From positions 372,001 to 436,000 of the forward strand of contig CAWGST010000001.1 in NCBI GenBank assembly GCA_963825315.1: 64,000 nt of DNA. Direction: 5' to 3'. The position numbers were made by a program, and so were the translations under genes. Positions 42,966-51,750 of this stretch are shown in pieces (the stretch's first letter is position 1; each line of letters opens with the position of its first letter). The DNA is from DASRLE01 sp963825315 (GTDB lineage: Bacteria; Verrucomicrobiota; Verrucomicrobiia; Limisphaerales; Palsa-1400). The notes under the pieces are model-generated. The model made no database searches, was not told where the DNA came from, and saw nothing but the letters and a program-made list of their open reading frames with translations.

Positions 42966-45671
42966 ATGCCAACCGGCCCTCAACGACTCATTCTCATCCG
43001 TTCCGGGCGTTACGAATATGCCGAGGTCGAACTGATGGGCGCGTTGCAAATTGTCGGCCCGAACAACACTGGCAAAACCACGCTCATAAACACGCTCCAA
43101 TTTCTCTATCTTGACGACCGGCGGCACATGGACTTCGGCTCCTACACTTCCGAGCAGACGCGCGAGTTCTACTTTCCAGACCAATACAGTTACATCCTTT
43201 TCGAGTGCCTCGGCGCGACCGGCCAATGCGTCATCGGTTGGCGCGGGCAAAGCAAGACCAGCGGCGGCGACCCGGAGCGGTTCGTCCACGCCGGCCCGTT
43301 TGCCGCCGCGGACTTCCTCGACGAGAAAAATCAAGTTCGCGAACCAAGGGATGTGAACAGCCGTCTCGCATTGAAACAATTCCGCATCATCAAAAGCGCG
43401 CAAGAACAGAAGGAATTGCTGCTGCCTGCCGCCGGCGGCGATGGGCGTGGCCTCGGCATCGTGGCGCTCCGCGACCCCGACAAGTATCACCACTTCCGCG
43501 AGACGTTAAAGAACCTGCTCACATTGAGCGTCATCACACAGGTGGAGATGCGCGACCGCCTGTTGATGCTCGCTGACATTCCACCTGATCGCACGGCGAT
43601 TAACGCCCGTGAACTTTTTGGCGACGACTACGACCGCATTCGCACCCGGGGCGAGCGGTTGGTGAAGTTCAAAAAGAACCAAGCGCTGGTGGAACAGCTA
43701 GTGGGCAAGTTTGCCGAACGCGAAACCGCGCGAGGCGAACTAGTCTGGCGTTGGACAGACTTGCAGACAAAGCGACAGACGTTTCAGCATGAACACAAGG
43801 AGAAACTACTAAAGCTGTGCGAGGGTAAGTTGTTACAGGAAAACAAGATCAAGGAACTCGAAGCCGAATTGACCGACCGGCGAAATAACGTGACGTCGTT
43901 TTCGGAGCAAAAGGGCCAATTGATCGAACCGCTCAAAAACATCGAGGCCCAAGACAAGGAGTTCAAAGACTTTTTAGAAGATTTGGAAAAGGCTGCGTTA
44001 GTCAACCTCAAGCAGGAGATTCGCGGGATCGAAACACAGCTTGCCAATGCGGAAGGCGAGTCGCGCGAAAAGGCGAAGCGAAATTTTGATGTCTTTACAG
44101 GCTTGGTAAAGCAGAAGGAGCAGGTGATTGCGCGCTTCGACCACCTTTCCGTTACTGCGCTTCGCAAACACTTCACCGATGACGAACTAAACACTCTCTT
44201 CCGCCTTCTGAATCGCGACCTGCTGGCAATGCCGGTGGGAAAAGGCGGTGCTTCTGTTTCACAGGAGGAAGAATTACTTGCCGCTTTGCGCGGTTTGCTG
44301 GCCCGGACACAAGACGGAGTTTATCGGGACGCTGCCGTGTCGTTCCCTTTGCCAAAAGCTGTTGAACCGCTGGCTGGATTGGAAAACTTGGAAATCGCCC
44401 GTGAAAATCTGGCCGACTACCAATCCACGCTCAAGCGCTGGGAAAATATACTCGCTGCCATCGAACAGCGCGAGAAGTTGGAAGCGCAACGCAATGCCAG
44501 GCACGCCGAAGTCGAAGCGAAGGGGAAACGACTTTTTCGGTTCGAGGAATATCAAAACGCCAAAGCCAACGAGCCGCGCCTCCGCGCCAAATTAAAAACG
44601 ATTGAGGAGAGTATCAGTGCCGCCAATGAGCAAATCACCAAGCTCACCCTACAACATAAGGATGCCGAGAAGGCTAAAGCTGAGGCTGAGCGTTCAATTG
44701 AGAAGCAGGAGAATGACTTCATAAATGTTATGGGGAATTTCGATCATTGCATTTTCCCTGAGTTTTCCACTAAACCGCGCATAGCAGCGGGCATCCCTGA
44801 TGATTTCGACGCTGCCATTGCGCTGTTTCTCAAGCAGCAGGAAAAGCAAGGCAAGTGGTGCGATGAGATAGCCAGTCTTCTCGTTCAGACCGAGCAGTTG
44901 TTCAGCGACGAATTCCGTGGGGAGAACGAAGACGAAACGGTCAGCGCTTTGCAGGCGGAGCTTGAGGCGCTGGCCGAGAAAGAAGATGCGCTCGCCCGCG
45001 ACTGGAACGCCCTTATCCACGGGTTGAAGGCCACATTCGATCTTGTTCTGAAAAACCTTGACCACGTTCGCGGCGCGGCCAGTACCATCAATCGGGCGTT
45101 CTCCAAAGTTCAGGTATCAAACCTTAAAGCGGTCAAGCTGGAAGTCGTGGAGCAAAGCGACTTGGTGAGTCAGATCAAGTGTATGGCAGCATTCGAGCCG
45201 GGCGGATTATTCGACGCCAATCCACAGCAAGAGTCGGCAATCGCGAATTTTCGCCGAAAGATTCAAGACACCCCGGTAATTCATTTCGCCGACCTGTTCA
45301 CGCTTGCCTTTACCGTCACCGGCGCGGATGACCAGCGCCATACTTACCACAACTTCCGTCAAATCGAATCGCACGGCACAACCACCACCATCAAAGTGTT
45401 GTTCAATCTGCTTTTGTTGAAGGACCAACTCCGCCGTGATGACTGCGCCGTGCCGTTTTACCTTGACGAGATCCAGAATCTCGATCCGGCTAACCGGGAC
45501 GCCATTCTGCACACCGCGCGGCAACTCGGCTTCATCGCCATCACCGCTGCGCCTGAACCCGTCAGCGAAGTGGACGCCCTCTATTTCCTCCAGCCACAAC
45601 GAGGGCGGATTTTTCTGCGTCGCAAACATCGCGCCACCGTCAAACGCGCATCTGCCACCAACCACCAATGA
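42966..45671 (+). CDS. jetC: Wadjet subunit JetC (MksB/SMC-like ATPase)
   Basis: This 901-residue SMC-like ATPase has Walker A IVGPNNTGKTTLINTLQFLY (glycines from residue 31) and long coiled-coil stretches from about 270-420 and 530-620. A signature-like segment SHGTTTTIKVLFNLLLL is followed by Walker B VPFYLDEIQNLDPANRDAIL with D834/E835. JetC extrudes DNA loops and presents small circular DNA to JetD. The ATG at 42966 is chosen because an upstream in-frame ATG lies inside jetB. It is shorter than MukB-like JetC proteins. Confidence 0.9.
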   Translation: MPTGPQRLILIRSGRYEYAEVELMGALQIVGPNNTGKTTLINTLQFLYLDDRRHMDFGSYTSEQTREFYFPDQYSYILFECLGATGQCVIGWRGQSKTSGGDPERFVHAGPFAAADFLDEKNQVREPRDVNSRLALKQFRIIKSAQEQKELLLPAAGGDGRGLGIVALRDPDKYHHFRETLKNLLTLSVITQVEMRDRLLMLADIPPDRTAINARELFGDDYDRIRTRGERLVKFKKNQALVEQLVGKFAERETARGELVWRWTDLQTKRQTFQHEHKEKLLKLCEGKLLQENKIKELEAELTDRRNNVTSFSEQKGQLIEPLKNIEAQDKEFKDFLEDLEKAALVNLKQEIRGIETQLANAEGESREKAKRNFDVFTGLVKQKEQVIARFDHLSVTALRKHFTDDELNTLFRLLNRDLLAMPVGKGGASVSQEEELLAALRGLLARTQDGVYRDAAVSFPLPKAVEPLAGLENLEIARENLADYQSTLKRWENILAAIEQREKLEAQRNARHAEVEAKGKRLFRFEEYQNAKANEPRLRAKLKTIEESISAANEQITKLTLQHKDAEKAKAEAERSIEKQENDFINVMGNFDHCIFPEFSTKPRIAAGIPDDFDAAIALFLKQQEKQGKWCDEIASLLVQTEQLFSDEFRGENEDETVSALQAELEALAEKEDALARDWNALIHGLKATFDLVLKNLDHVRGAASTINRAFSKVQVSNLKAVKLEVVEQSDLVSQIKCMAAFEPGGLFDANPQQESAIANFRRKIQDTPVIHFADLFTLAFTVTGADDQRHTYHNFRQIESHGTTTTIKVLFNLLLLKDQLRRDDCAVPFYLDEIQNLDPANRDAILHTARQLGFIAITAAPEPVSEVDALYFLQPQRGRIFLRRKHRATVKRASATNHQ

Positions 45672-46534
45672 AGCTCCAAGCCCAAGCTCAAACCAAGCTG
45701 CGTGAATTGGTGGAGAGCGGTTCGTTGCCGGCCAGTCAGTGCGGTAAGGCATTTCTGAAACTCATTGCGCCGCTGCTGGACAGCGGAGTGCTAGTCTGGC
45801 AACGTAGCGGTGCTGGTCGCCAGCTTGAAGTGAATGGTGCCGACGCCTTGCGTGATTTTTACCTCCAGAGCTTTCCTGAAGTAGTTTTACATCCACACGC
45901 CGGAAGTCGTGTTACAAGCGTGGGCCGCTTCCGTGATTCAAAGGCGATGACGAACAACGAAGACGAAATTATTTCAGTTCGTGTGTGGCGGGACGATGCA
46001 TTGTTAAAAAATGGCAAGCCAGTCTGTGCGACAGTGCCCACCGTCGCGCATGGTGTGTTTTCTTTTCTGCTCACACGAGACAGTTCCTATGAGTTGCACG
46101 GCCCGTGTGCACTGGTCGAAAATCCTGCGATGTTCGCGCTCGCCGAGCAACTCAATCTCGGCGTTGGTTTGTTGCTTTACGGACACGGGAGAATCTCAGA
46201 TCGTGCTGTTGAATGGCTGACTCGTCGCGCAGACGCGGACTTCAGTCTGCTTCACCTGCCGGACTATGATCCAGCCGGACTATCGGAATTCCAGCGACTG
46301 CAATCGCGGCTTGGCGAACGCGCTATTCTCCATTTACCAGCCGATCTGGAAGCGCGCTTTGCCCGATTCTCCAACCGGGAGTTGCTGAAAAAAAGCAACA
46401 GCCAGACGATGCTTGCCCAACTTCGGCGTTCGGACTCGCCGGTGGTCTGTCGGGTTGTCGCGCTGATTGACCGTTACAACGCCGGGTTGGAGCAAGAAGC
46501 ATTGCTGATTAAACTCAACGATCCCGCGACGTGA
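45668..46534 (+). CDS. jetD: Wadjet nuclease subunit JetD (TOPRIM, short form)
   Basis: This 288-residue protein has an N-terminal winged-helix-like part (residues 1-75) and a TOPRIM fold with the acidic set E151 (ALVENPAMFALAEQL) and D199/D201 (LHLPDYDPAGLSEF). These residues bind metal for DNA cleavage in topoisomerase VI-like and JetD enzymes. It is shorter than usual type I JetD (nearly 400 residues), with an abbreviated N-terminal arm. Its ATG overlaps the jetC stop. Conserved catalytic residues suggest an active nuclease. Confidence 0.85.
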   Translation: MKLQAQAQTKLRELVESGSLPASQCGKAFLKLIAPLLDSGVLVWQRSGAGRQLEVNGADALRDFYLQSFPEVVLHPHAGSRVTSVGRFRDSKAMTNNEDEIISVRVWRDDALLKNGKPVCATVPTVAHGVFSFLLTRDSSYELHGPCALVENPAMFALAEQLNLGVGLLLYGHGRISDRAVEWLTRRADADFSLLHLPDYDPAGLSEFQRLQSRLGERAILHLPADLEARFARFSNRELLKKSNSQTMLAQLRRSDSPVVCRVVALIDRYNAGLEQEALLIKLNDPAT

Positions 46535-46551
46535 TGTTTTGTTACGGGCTG

Positions 46552-46593
46552 GTGACGGTTTCCACCGTCGCCTGGGGAGGCTTCCGCCGTCGC
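46552..46593. repeat. Imperfect direct repeat, left copy (flanks ORF6N gene)
   Basis: The sequence TTTCCACCGTCGCCTGGGGA followed by GGCTTCCGCCGTCGC recurs at 47452-47494 with few differences, in the same orientation. The two copies flank the gene at 46650-47363. The element has GACGG/CCGTC inverted words and could be a palindromic repeat or a recombination footprint. Confidence 0.5.
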
Positions 46594-46649
46594 ATGGCTA
46601 TGGCGGGACGAGATGGCGCGACATGACTTCGGACAAGAAGCCGCTTGCA

Positions 46650-47363
46650 TCATAATCGGCCAGGCTTCCTGCTGACGCGATAAGGTACGGTGTCCTCTTT
46701 AATATGGAATCCGATTTCGGGCGGGGCGGGTTTTGGCGGTGGGGGTGGAGGATCGAGAACTCTCATGATCCGCTGGAGGACATCCACTATCGCCGATTCA
46801 TGAAGGTCCAAACGGGATTTGAGTTCGGATTCGAGAGTGGCCAGTTTGCGGGCCAGTTCACGAGTGTCGGTGAGCACGGCGCGCATTTTGATGAAAGCGC
46901 GCACAACGAAGAGGCTCATCTGGGTGGCCTGCGCGCTATTGAGAACATTCGCGGCCATGATGGCTCCGTGTTCCGTGAATGCGTGGGGCAACTTGCGTCG
47001 GCCACCGTGGGAACTTGTCGCAATTTGCGACCAAGTCTGCGCAACGCCTTCTGTTTGTGGCACTTCCAAACTTGAAGTCACAATTTGTGACTTCAAGTTG
47101 CCCCACTCCTGCGCCGTCAATTGGAACATGAAATCCTCGGGGAACCGCGTGGCGTTACGTTTCACGGCTTGGTTAAGGGCCTTGGTCGGGACGCCGTAAA
47201 TCCGGGCCAGCGCGGCATCCAGCATGACCCTTTGTCCCCGGACTTCGACGATCAGCGGACCAATATCAGGAGCAATGATGGCCAACGCTCTTGTGCCAAG
47301 CTTGGAACCCATAGCCGAGCCCCTCCAGGTTTTGACAGATTTGATGTTACTACTGGTTGCCAT
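46650..47363 (-). CDS. ORF6N-domain DNA-binding protein (KilA-N/Bro type)
   Basis: This 237-residue protein has an ORF6N domain: GPLIVEVRGQRVMLDAALAR, then IYGVPTKALNQAVKRNATRF, PEDFMFQLT, and FTEHGAIMAANVLNSAQATQ. A helical region and a proline-rich linker (PPPPPPKPAPP) follow. ORF6N domains are typical of phage and mobile-island regulators. The frame likely starts at MGSKLG or IIAPDIG-proximal codons rather than the first ATG. It is convergent with jetD and bounded by direct repeats, which fits a defence-island cargo gene. Confidence 0.85.
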   Translation of the reverse strand: MATSSNIKSVKTWRGSAMGSKLGTRALAIIAPDIGPLIVEVRGQRVMLDAALARIYGVPTKALNQAVKRNATRFPEDFMFQLTAQEWGNLKSQIVTSSLEVPQTEGVAQTWSQIATSSHGGRRKLPHAFTEHGAIMAANVLNSAQATQMSLFVVRAFIKMRAVLTDTRELARKLATLESELKSRLDLHESAIVDVLQRIMRVLDPPPPPPKPAPPEIGFHIKEDTVPYRVSRKPGRL

Positions 47364-48201
47364 ACCCGTGTTATAGCAACCGCCACGGTACGATTCAATT
47401 GAAAATGACAGCCCGTCCGCCTATGCGGGACTCAGCGAACCTGTGACGGTTGGTTACAGTTTCCACCGTCGCCGGGGCAGGCTTCCGCCGTCGCCCCTTC
47501 AGACGGAGCTTTGGCGGACAGGACGGACAGGCGGTTTCAGCCGTCGCCTGATTATGGCGGAGAAAAGCAGTAATATCTTGCCGATTTGTTGCTTGTCGTG
47601 TTGCCAGCCAACTCGTTGACTATCAACCCCGAAAGCGTTCGGGGTTGCCGTGTTTCCCCTTTTCCAGACCTGTTCTACATATCTTGCGTGTCTTCCGCCT
47701 CTTCGCGGCAATTTTATGTTTTTGCCCCCATGTTTTTGCCGTTCCCTATCTATCAATCTGGCGTTTCTTGCTTTCGGAGTTCGCGTGTTTTGGGTAGTTC
47801 GCGGTTTCCCCGGTTTTCCATGATCTGTCAGGGAATCCGTGAAATCCGTGCCGTCCGCGGTCAAATTCTTCAAAGACATTTCTGCTTTCCCTGTCCGCCA
47901 TGGCTGCCGCGACGGCGGATGCTTTCCCAATTTCAGCATTTTTGTAAATACTAGTTTCAGCCTTCTTTTGTAAGCGCCTTGCTGCCAACATGTTATGACT
48001 TTGCAAAATGCGGAAATTTTCACTGTTTTTTTTGGGGCAATATTGTTCAACGCAAGTTGTCTTGAGAAATTTAAAACACCTGCCCCGAATTACCTTCGGG
48101 GTTGCAAAGTGAAAGCTCTCGTTTGGGAAGGGGGCGATTCAAGTTCTGTGCTTTTGCGATCTTTCCGATCTTTTGTGGCCAATTCATTTTTGGCTGCGCA
48201 T
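47364..48201. repeat. Long intergenic region with dispersed repeats
   Basis: About 840 bases hold no credible gene. There is a direct repeat at 47452-47494 (see 46552) and a copy of the dispersed repeat of 13881 at 47599-47715. There are also strings such as GTGAAATCCGTGCCGTCCGC near 47840, of a kind common in PVC intergenic DNA. A minus-strand frame at 47499-48050 exists but its product is basic, repeat-derived and unlike a protein. Confidence 0.5.
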
Positions 48202-49179
48202 CTATCGGGCGAAAATTTGGCGGATCACTTCTTCGATCGGCACTTCCTGTATGTCAATGTCGTTGACGGGCAGTTCGTCCAAAAGCCGCTTGCAAACGGC
48301 GATGACATGGTCGCGCTTGACTTTGAGCTGGATGCGATTGGAGGTTTGCTGGAGAACTTCGCCGAACTGGCGCAAATCCACGGAGGGAAAACTGGTTCCG
48401 CTCAGCCAGGAGATGGTCACGATTTTGAAATCGGCAAAGCGATCAATCACTTCGCTGAGACGGCCGTCGAAGAAGATTCTTCCGTGGTCGATGATGATGA
48501 CGCGCCGGCAAAGTTCCTGGATGTCGGTCATGTAATGGCTGGTCAGGACGATGGTGGTTTTTTTTGTGGCGTTGTAGTCGCGCAGAAATTCGCGCACGAT
48601 TTTTTGCGAGACAACGTCCAGGCCGATGGTCGGTTCATCCAGGAACAACACTTTTGGCTGATGCAGCAGGGCGGCAATCAGCTCCATTTTCATGCGTTCG
48701 CCCAGTGACAATTCGCGCACCATGACGTTGAGCTTGTCCCGGACGGCGAGGAGTTCGGTCAATTCGGCCACGGTGCGCTCGAAGACCGGAGCGGGGATGC
48801 CATAGATTTTGCTGTTCAGCTCGAGGGATTCACGGGCGGGAAGGTCCCACCAAAGCTGGTTCTTCTGGCCGAGCAACAAGGCGAATTGGCGGCGGTAGCC
48901 GTCGTCGCGCTGCCAGGGGACGTAGCCGAGCACGCGGGCCGAGCCTGCGGTGGGGTGGAGCAAGCCGGAGAGCATCTTGAGGGTGGTCGTCTTGCCCGCG
49001 CCATTGGGGCCGAGGAAGCCGACCAATTCGCCTTCCTCAATGGCGAAGCTCACTTGATCCACGGCGACGGTCTGTTCGTAGCGGCGATGAAAAAGGCCGC
49101 GAACAGCGCCGCCAAAGCCCGGCTCCTTTTTGTACGTCCGGAAAGCTTTGGTCAAACCGTGGACTTCGATCAGGGACAT
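48202..49179 (-). CDS. ABC-2 type transporter ATP-binding protein
   Basis: This 325-residue ATPase has Walker A GFLGPNGAGKTTTLKMLSGL, signature LSLGERMKMELIAALLH, Walker B VLFLDEPTIGLDV and switch TSHYMTDIQEL. The LLLGQKNQLWWDLPARESLE segment and a C-terminal domain mark the subgroup that pairs with two ABC-2 permeases (viologen/daunorubicin-like export). No permease gene is in the window, so the partners may lie elsewhere. The ATG at 49179 (MSLIEVHGLTKAF) is the family start. It follows dnaA after 61 bases. Confidence 0.9.
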   Translation of the reverse strand: MSLIEVHGLTKAFRTYKKEPGFGGAVRGLFHRRYEQTVAVDQVSFAIEEGELVGFLGPNGAGKTTTLKMLSGLLHPTAGSARVLGYVPWQRDDGYRRQFALLLGQKNQLWWDLPARESLELNSKIYGIPAPVFERTVAELTELLAVRDKLNVMVRELSLGERMKMELIAALLHQPKVLFLDEPTIGLDVVSQKIVREFLRDYNATKKTTIVLTSHYMTDIQELCRRVIIIDHGRIFFDGRLSEVIDRFADFKIVTISWLSGTSFPSVDLRQFGEVLQQTSNRIQLKVKRDHVIAVCKRLLDELPVNDIDIQEVPIEEVIRQIFAR

Positions 49180-49240
49180 TTTGATGCCGGGGCCCGGCCC
49201 GGCGGGACAAGCGGCCCGGCCGGAGGTTGCGCCCCGCGGG

Positions 49241-50605
49241 CTATCGGAGCAATTGTTTCTCCAAATAATGGACGGCCTGGCGGACGTTGGAATCGACTTC
49301 CATGCGGTCTTTGACCAGGCGGCAGGCGTACAAAACGGTGCCGTGATCGCGTCCGCCGAAGGCTTCACCGATGGTGTTGAGGGAGCTTTCCGTCATTTGC
49401 CGGGAGAGGAACATGGCAACCTGCCGGGGAAAGGCGATGTTTTCCGGGCGGCGTTTGCTGGTCATGTCGGCCAGGCGAATATCGAAATGTTCCGCCACTT
49501 TTTTCTGGATGCAATCGATATTGACCGCAAAGCGGCCTTCCTCGTGCAGCACTTCGCGCAGCAAACCTTCGACCACTGTCAGCGTCAGCTTTTTGCCGGT
49601 CAGGGAAGCAAATGAGGCGACGCGAATCAAAGCGCCTTCCAGGCGGCGGACGTTGGTGCGAATGCGGTTGGCGAGGAAAGTGACAATCTCCTCCGGCAAC
49701 TCGACCCCCATGGCCTTTTCCTTTTTGCGCAAAATGGCCATGCGCGTTTCGACATCGGGGGGCTGCATTTCCGTGACCAGCCCCCACTCGAAACGGGAGA
49801 CGAGCCGCTGCTCTAGATTCTGGATTTCGGCAGCGGGACGGTCGCAGGTCAGAACGATTTGTTTATGGCCCTCGTGCAGGGCATTGAAGGTGTGGAAAAA
49901 CTCCTCCTGAATCCGTTCTTTGCCGGCCAGAAATTGCACGTCGTCGATGAGCAGGACATCGGCCTGGCGATGTTTGCGGCGGAAGCGGACCAACTGATTG
50001 TTTTGAATGGCGTCAATGTATTCGTTGGTGAATTTTTCGGAGGAAAGATAAGTGACGCGCGCGCCCTTTTTGGTGCCGCCAATGTGCTGGCCAATGGCGT
50101 GGAGCAAATGCGTTTTGCCCAAGCCCACTCCGCCATAAAGAAAGAGCGGATTGTAGGATTTGCCGGGAGCCTGCGAGACCGCCATGGCGGCGGCATGGGC
50201 GTGGTTGTTGTTTTCGCCCACGACAAAGGATTCAAACGTGTTCTTGGGATTGAAGGCAATTTCGCTCCGGACGGGATTATTGCGTTCGACCGGTTCGGCG
50301 GCTGATTTGGCTTTGGCTTTATGATCGGCGGCGGGCGCGCCGAGGGTGCTGCCGCAGGCGTTGACGCGGAATTTGACTTTAAGATTCTGGCCGGAGGCCT
50401 GCGCCAGGACGTCGCTGATCAATCCCAGATAGTTGTCCTTGAGCCAAACTTCGCAGAAATCATTGGCCACTTCCAAGACCAGCGTCTCCCCTTCCAACGC
50501 CACGGCCCTGATCGGCAGGAACCATAGATTATAGATGTCCGTGTTCAACATGGTGCGCAGAAATTGCTGCGCCCCTCCCCAGATCTTATCGGCGGATGCT
50601 TGCAT
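49241..50605 (-). CDS. dnaA: Chromosomal replication initiator DnaA
   Basis: This 454-residue AAA+ protein has domain I (residues 1-85), a short linker, domain III with Walker A LYGGVGLGKTHLLHAIGQ, Walker B VLLIDDVQFLAGKERIQEEF, sensor motifs and IRTNVRRLEGALIRVASFAS, and domain IV with the DnaA-box-binding FPRQVAMFLSRQ and GGRDHGTVLYAC. It opens the replication origin. dnaN does not follow; an ABC ATPase does. The upstream non-coding DNA holds DnaA-box-like sequences. Confidence 0.97.
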   Translation of the reverse strand: MQASADKIWGGAQQFLRTMLNTDIYNLWFLPIRAVALEGETLVLEVANDFCEVWLKDNYLGLISDVLAQASGQNLKVKFRVNACGSTLGAPAADHKAKAKSAAEPVERNNPVRSEIAFNPKNTFESFVVGENNNHAHAAAMAVSQAPGKSYNPLFLYGGVGLGKTHLLHAIGQHIGGTKKGARVTYLSSEKFTNEYIDAIQNNQLVRFRRKHRQADVLLIDDVQFLAGKERIQEEFFHTFNALHEGHKQIVLTCDRPAAEIQNLEQRLVSRFEWGLVTEMQPPDVETRMAILRKKEKAMGVELPEEIVTFLANRIRTNVRRLEGALIRVASFASLTGKKLTLTVVEGLLREVLHEEGRFAVNIDCIQKKVAEHFDIRLADMTSKRRPENIAFPRQVAMFLSRQMTESSLNTIGEAFGGRDHGTVLYACRLVKDRMEVDSNVRQAVHYLEKQLLR

Positions 50606-50945
50606 TTTGATTTAGCGCCAAATCCCTGATTTTCAACATTTATTCACCGGCACCATTCCGAAGTCCCATACCGCCCCCCGGCTATGGCGGAAGAATCGCC
50701 CACCAAGCATATTCTGCGCCTGGAAAGGCAATCGTGTGCCATCAGACCGGACAACCCCCGTGAATTTGAGGCTAAACACCTGAACTGCAATGACTTGGAA
50801 CTTGAACATGTTGTCAATCATTCTATATCGCGTGCCGTGCTTGAAACTGGTCTCTTTGTTCAAGCTGGTAATCAGTGTTTTAGACAAAGAACGCCAGCCT
50901 GACGAGAAGAACATATTAACTTTTATTCACGACTTATTCACAATC
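50606..50945. other. Candidate replication origin / dnaA control region
   Basis: Upstream of dnaA, TTATTCAC words occur at 50640-50648 (TTATTCACC), 50923-50931 (TTATTCACG) and 50934-50942 (TTATTCACA), one mismatch from the TTATCCACA DnaA box. The last two are adjacent within an AT-rich stretch (50910-50960). Some 470 bases between dnaA and glnB hold no gene. It may be oriC or only autoregulatory sites. Confidence 0.4.
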
Positions 50946-51076
50946 CAAAAAACCCTTTAAAATCAGGGCTTCCATGACGATTCAGCCGGCAAAGGCCGCT
51001 GCCCGCGGCAGGCCTTCTGACCGATCCGTTAGATGTCATGGCAAAGAACGAACTCATAGCGATGCGGGCGCAACCG

Positions 51077-51415
51077 TCATATCGCTTCATTGCCCGATTC
51101 CTCGGTGCGAATACGAATGGCGGTTTCGATATTGCTGACAAAAACTTTGCCGTCGCCAATCTTGCCCGTTCGAGCCGCCCGAACGATGGCTTCGACGGCC
51201 TGCTGGATCAGGGCATCGGCAAGGACGACCTCGATCTTGATTTTCGGGAGGAAATCGACCGTATATTCGCTGCCGCGGTAAATTTCCGTGTGGCCCTTTT
51301 GGCGGCCAAAACCCTTCACTTCGGTGACGGTCAGGCCCTGCGCCCCCACTCCGGCCAGCGCCTCTTTAACTTCTTCGAGCTTGAACGGCTTGATAATGGC
51401 TTCAATCTTTTTCAT
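51077..51415 (-). CDS. glnB: Nitrogen regulatory protein P-II
   Basis: This 112-residue PII signal protein carries the T-loop with the modifiable tyrosine (IYRGSEYTVDFLPK, Y51 region), the nucleotide-binding VTEVKGFGRQKGH, and the C-terminal signature TGKIGDGKVFVSNIETAIRI. It senses ATP/ADP and 2-oxoglutarate and tunes nitrogen assimilation. No amt or glnA gene adjoins it, so it may be GlnB rather than GlnK. It is a single-gene unit transcribed toward dnaA. Confidence 0.95.
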   Translation of the reverse strand: MKKIEAIIKPFKLEEVKEALAGVGAQGLTVTEVKGFGRQKGHTEIYRGSEYTVDFLPKIKIEVVLADALIQQAVEAIVRAARTGKIGDGKVFVSNIETAIRIRTEESGNEAI

Positions 51416-51560
51416 GGACTACGCCTTGCGCATCGGGAATCTTAACAGCCATGAAACGGGTGTAAACAGGAATCTGAAAAAAAGTGAATTTTTCTGATTT
51501 TTGTTGAACAAAATTATTTGAAAATAGTCTATTGACATTGGAAGCGATTTGTGGTTTGTT

Positions 51561-51750
51561 AATGGCGGATTAGCACAGTAAGAATTTTAGGGCAAAACTG
51601 GTGATGGATTGTTCTTTGTTTGCCCGCAGTATTTCGGTTGTTTGTGTTGTACAGCAGCAACCGGAAGTCCCCTAATCCTACAGGTGTACTAAATTCGAAA
51701 ATTCCCCGGGCTTCTTGGTCATCCTCTGACCACTAAGCCCGGTTTTTTTA
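51561..51750 (+). ncRNA. Candidate structured small RNA or riboswitch-like leader, about 190 nt
   Basis: Three helices can be drawn: GGATTAG (51567-51573) with CTAATCC (51672-51678); GGGCAAAAC (51590-51598) with GTTTGCCC (51618-51625); and CGGTTG (51635-51640) with CAACCG (51658-51663). Together they form a closed multibranch fold. A strong intrinsic terminator follows at 51706. TTGACA at 51532-51537 could be its -35 box, but the -10 is poor. No frame encodes a protein. It matches no riboswitch or housekeeping RNA (6S, SRP, tmRNA) that I can recognise. It could be a free-standing RNA or a leader of the sigma-factor operon. Confidence 0.5.
51706..51749 (+). terminator. Strong intrinsic terminator
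   Basis: CCGGGCTT (51706-51713) pairs with AAGCCCGG (51735-51742), and the inner TGGTC (51716-51720) pairs with GACCA (51728-51732). A run of seven T follows. It ends the candidate RNA at 51561 on the plus strand. Confidence 0.8.

Noticed and set aside
47499..48050. Minus-strand frame of 183 residues in an intergenic region
   Set aside because: It is built from intergenic repeat DNA; the product is basic and no relative or context supports it.
51561..51750. Identification as 6S RNA, SRP RNA, tmRNA or a known riboswitch
   Set aside because: No diagnostic core was found: there is no long central-bubble hairpin, no SRP tetraloop region and no known aptamer consensus. It is left unassigned.
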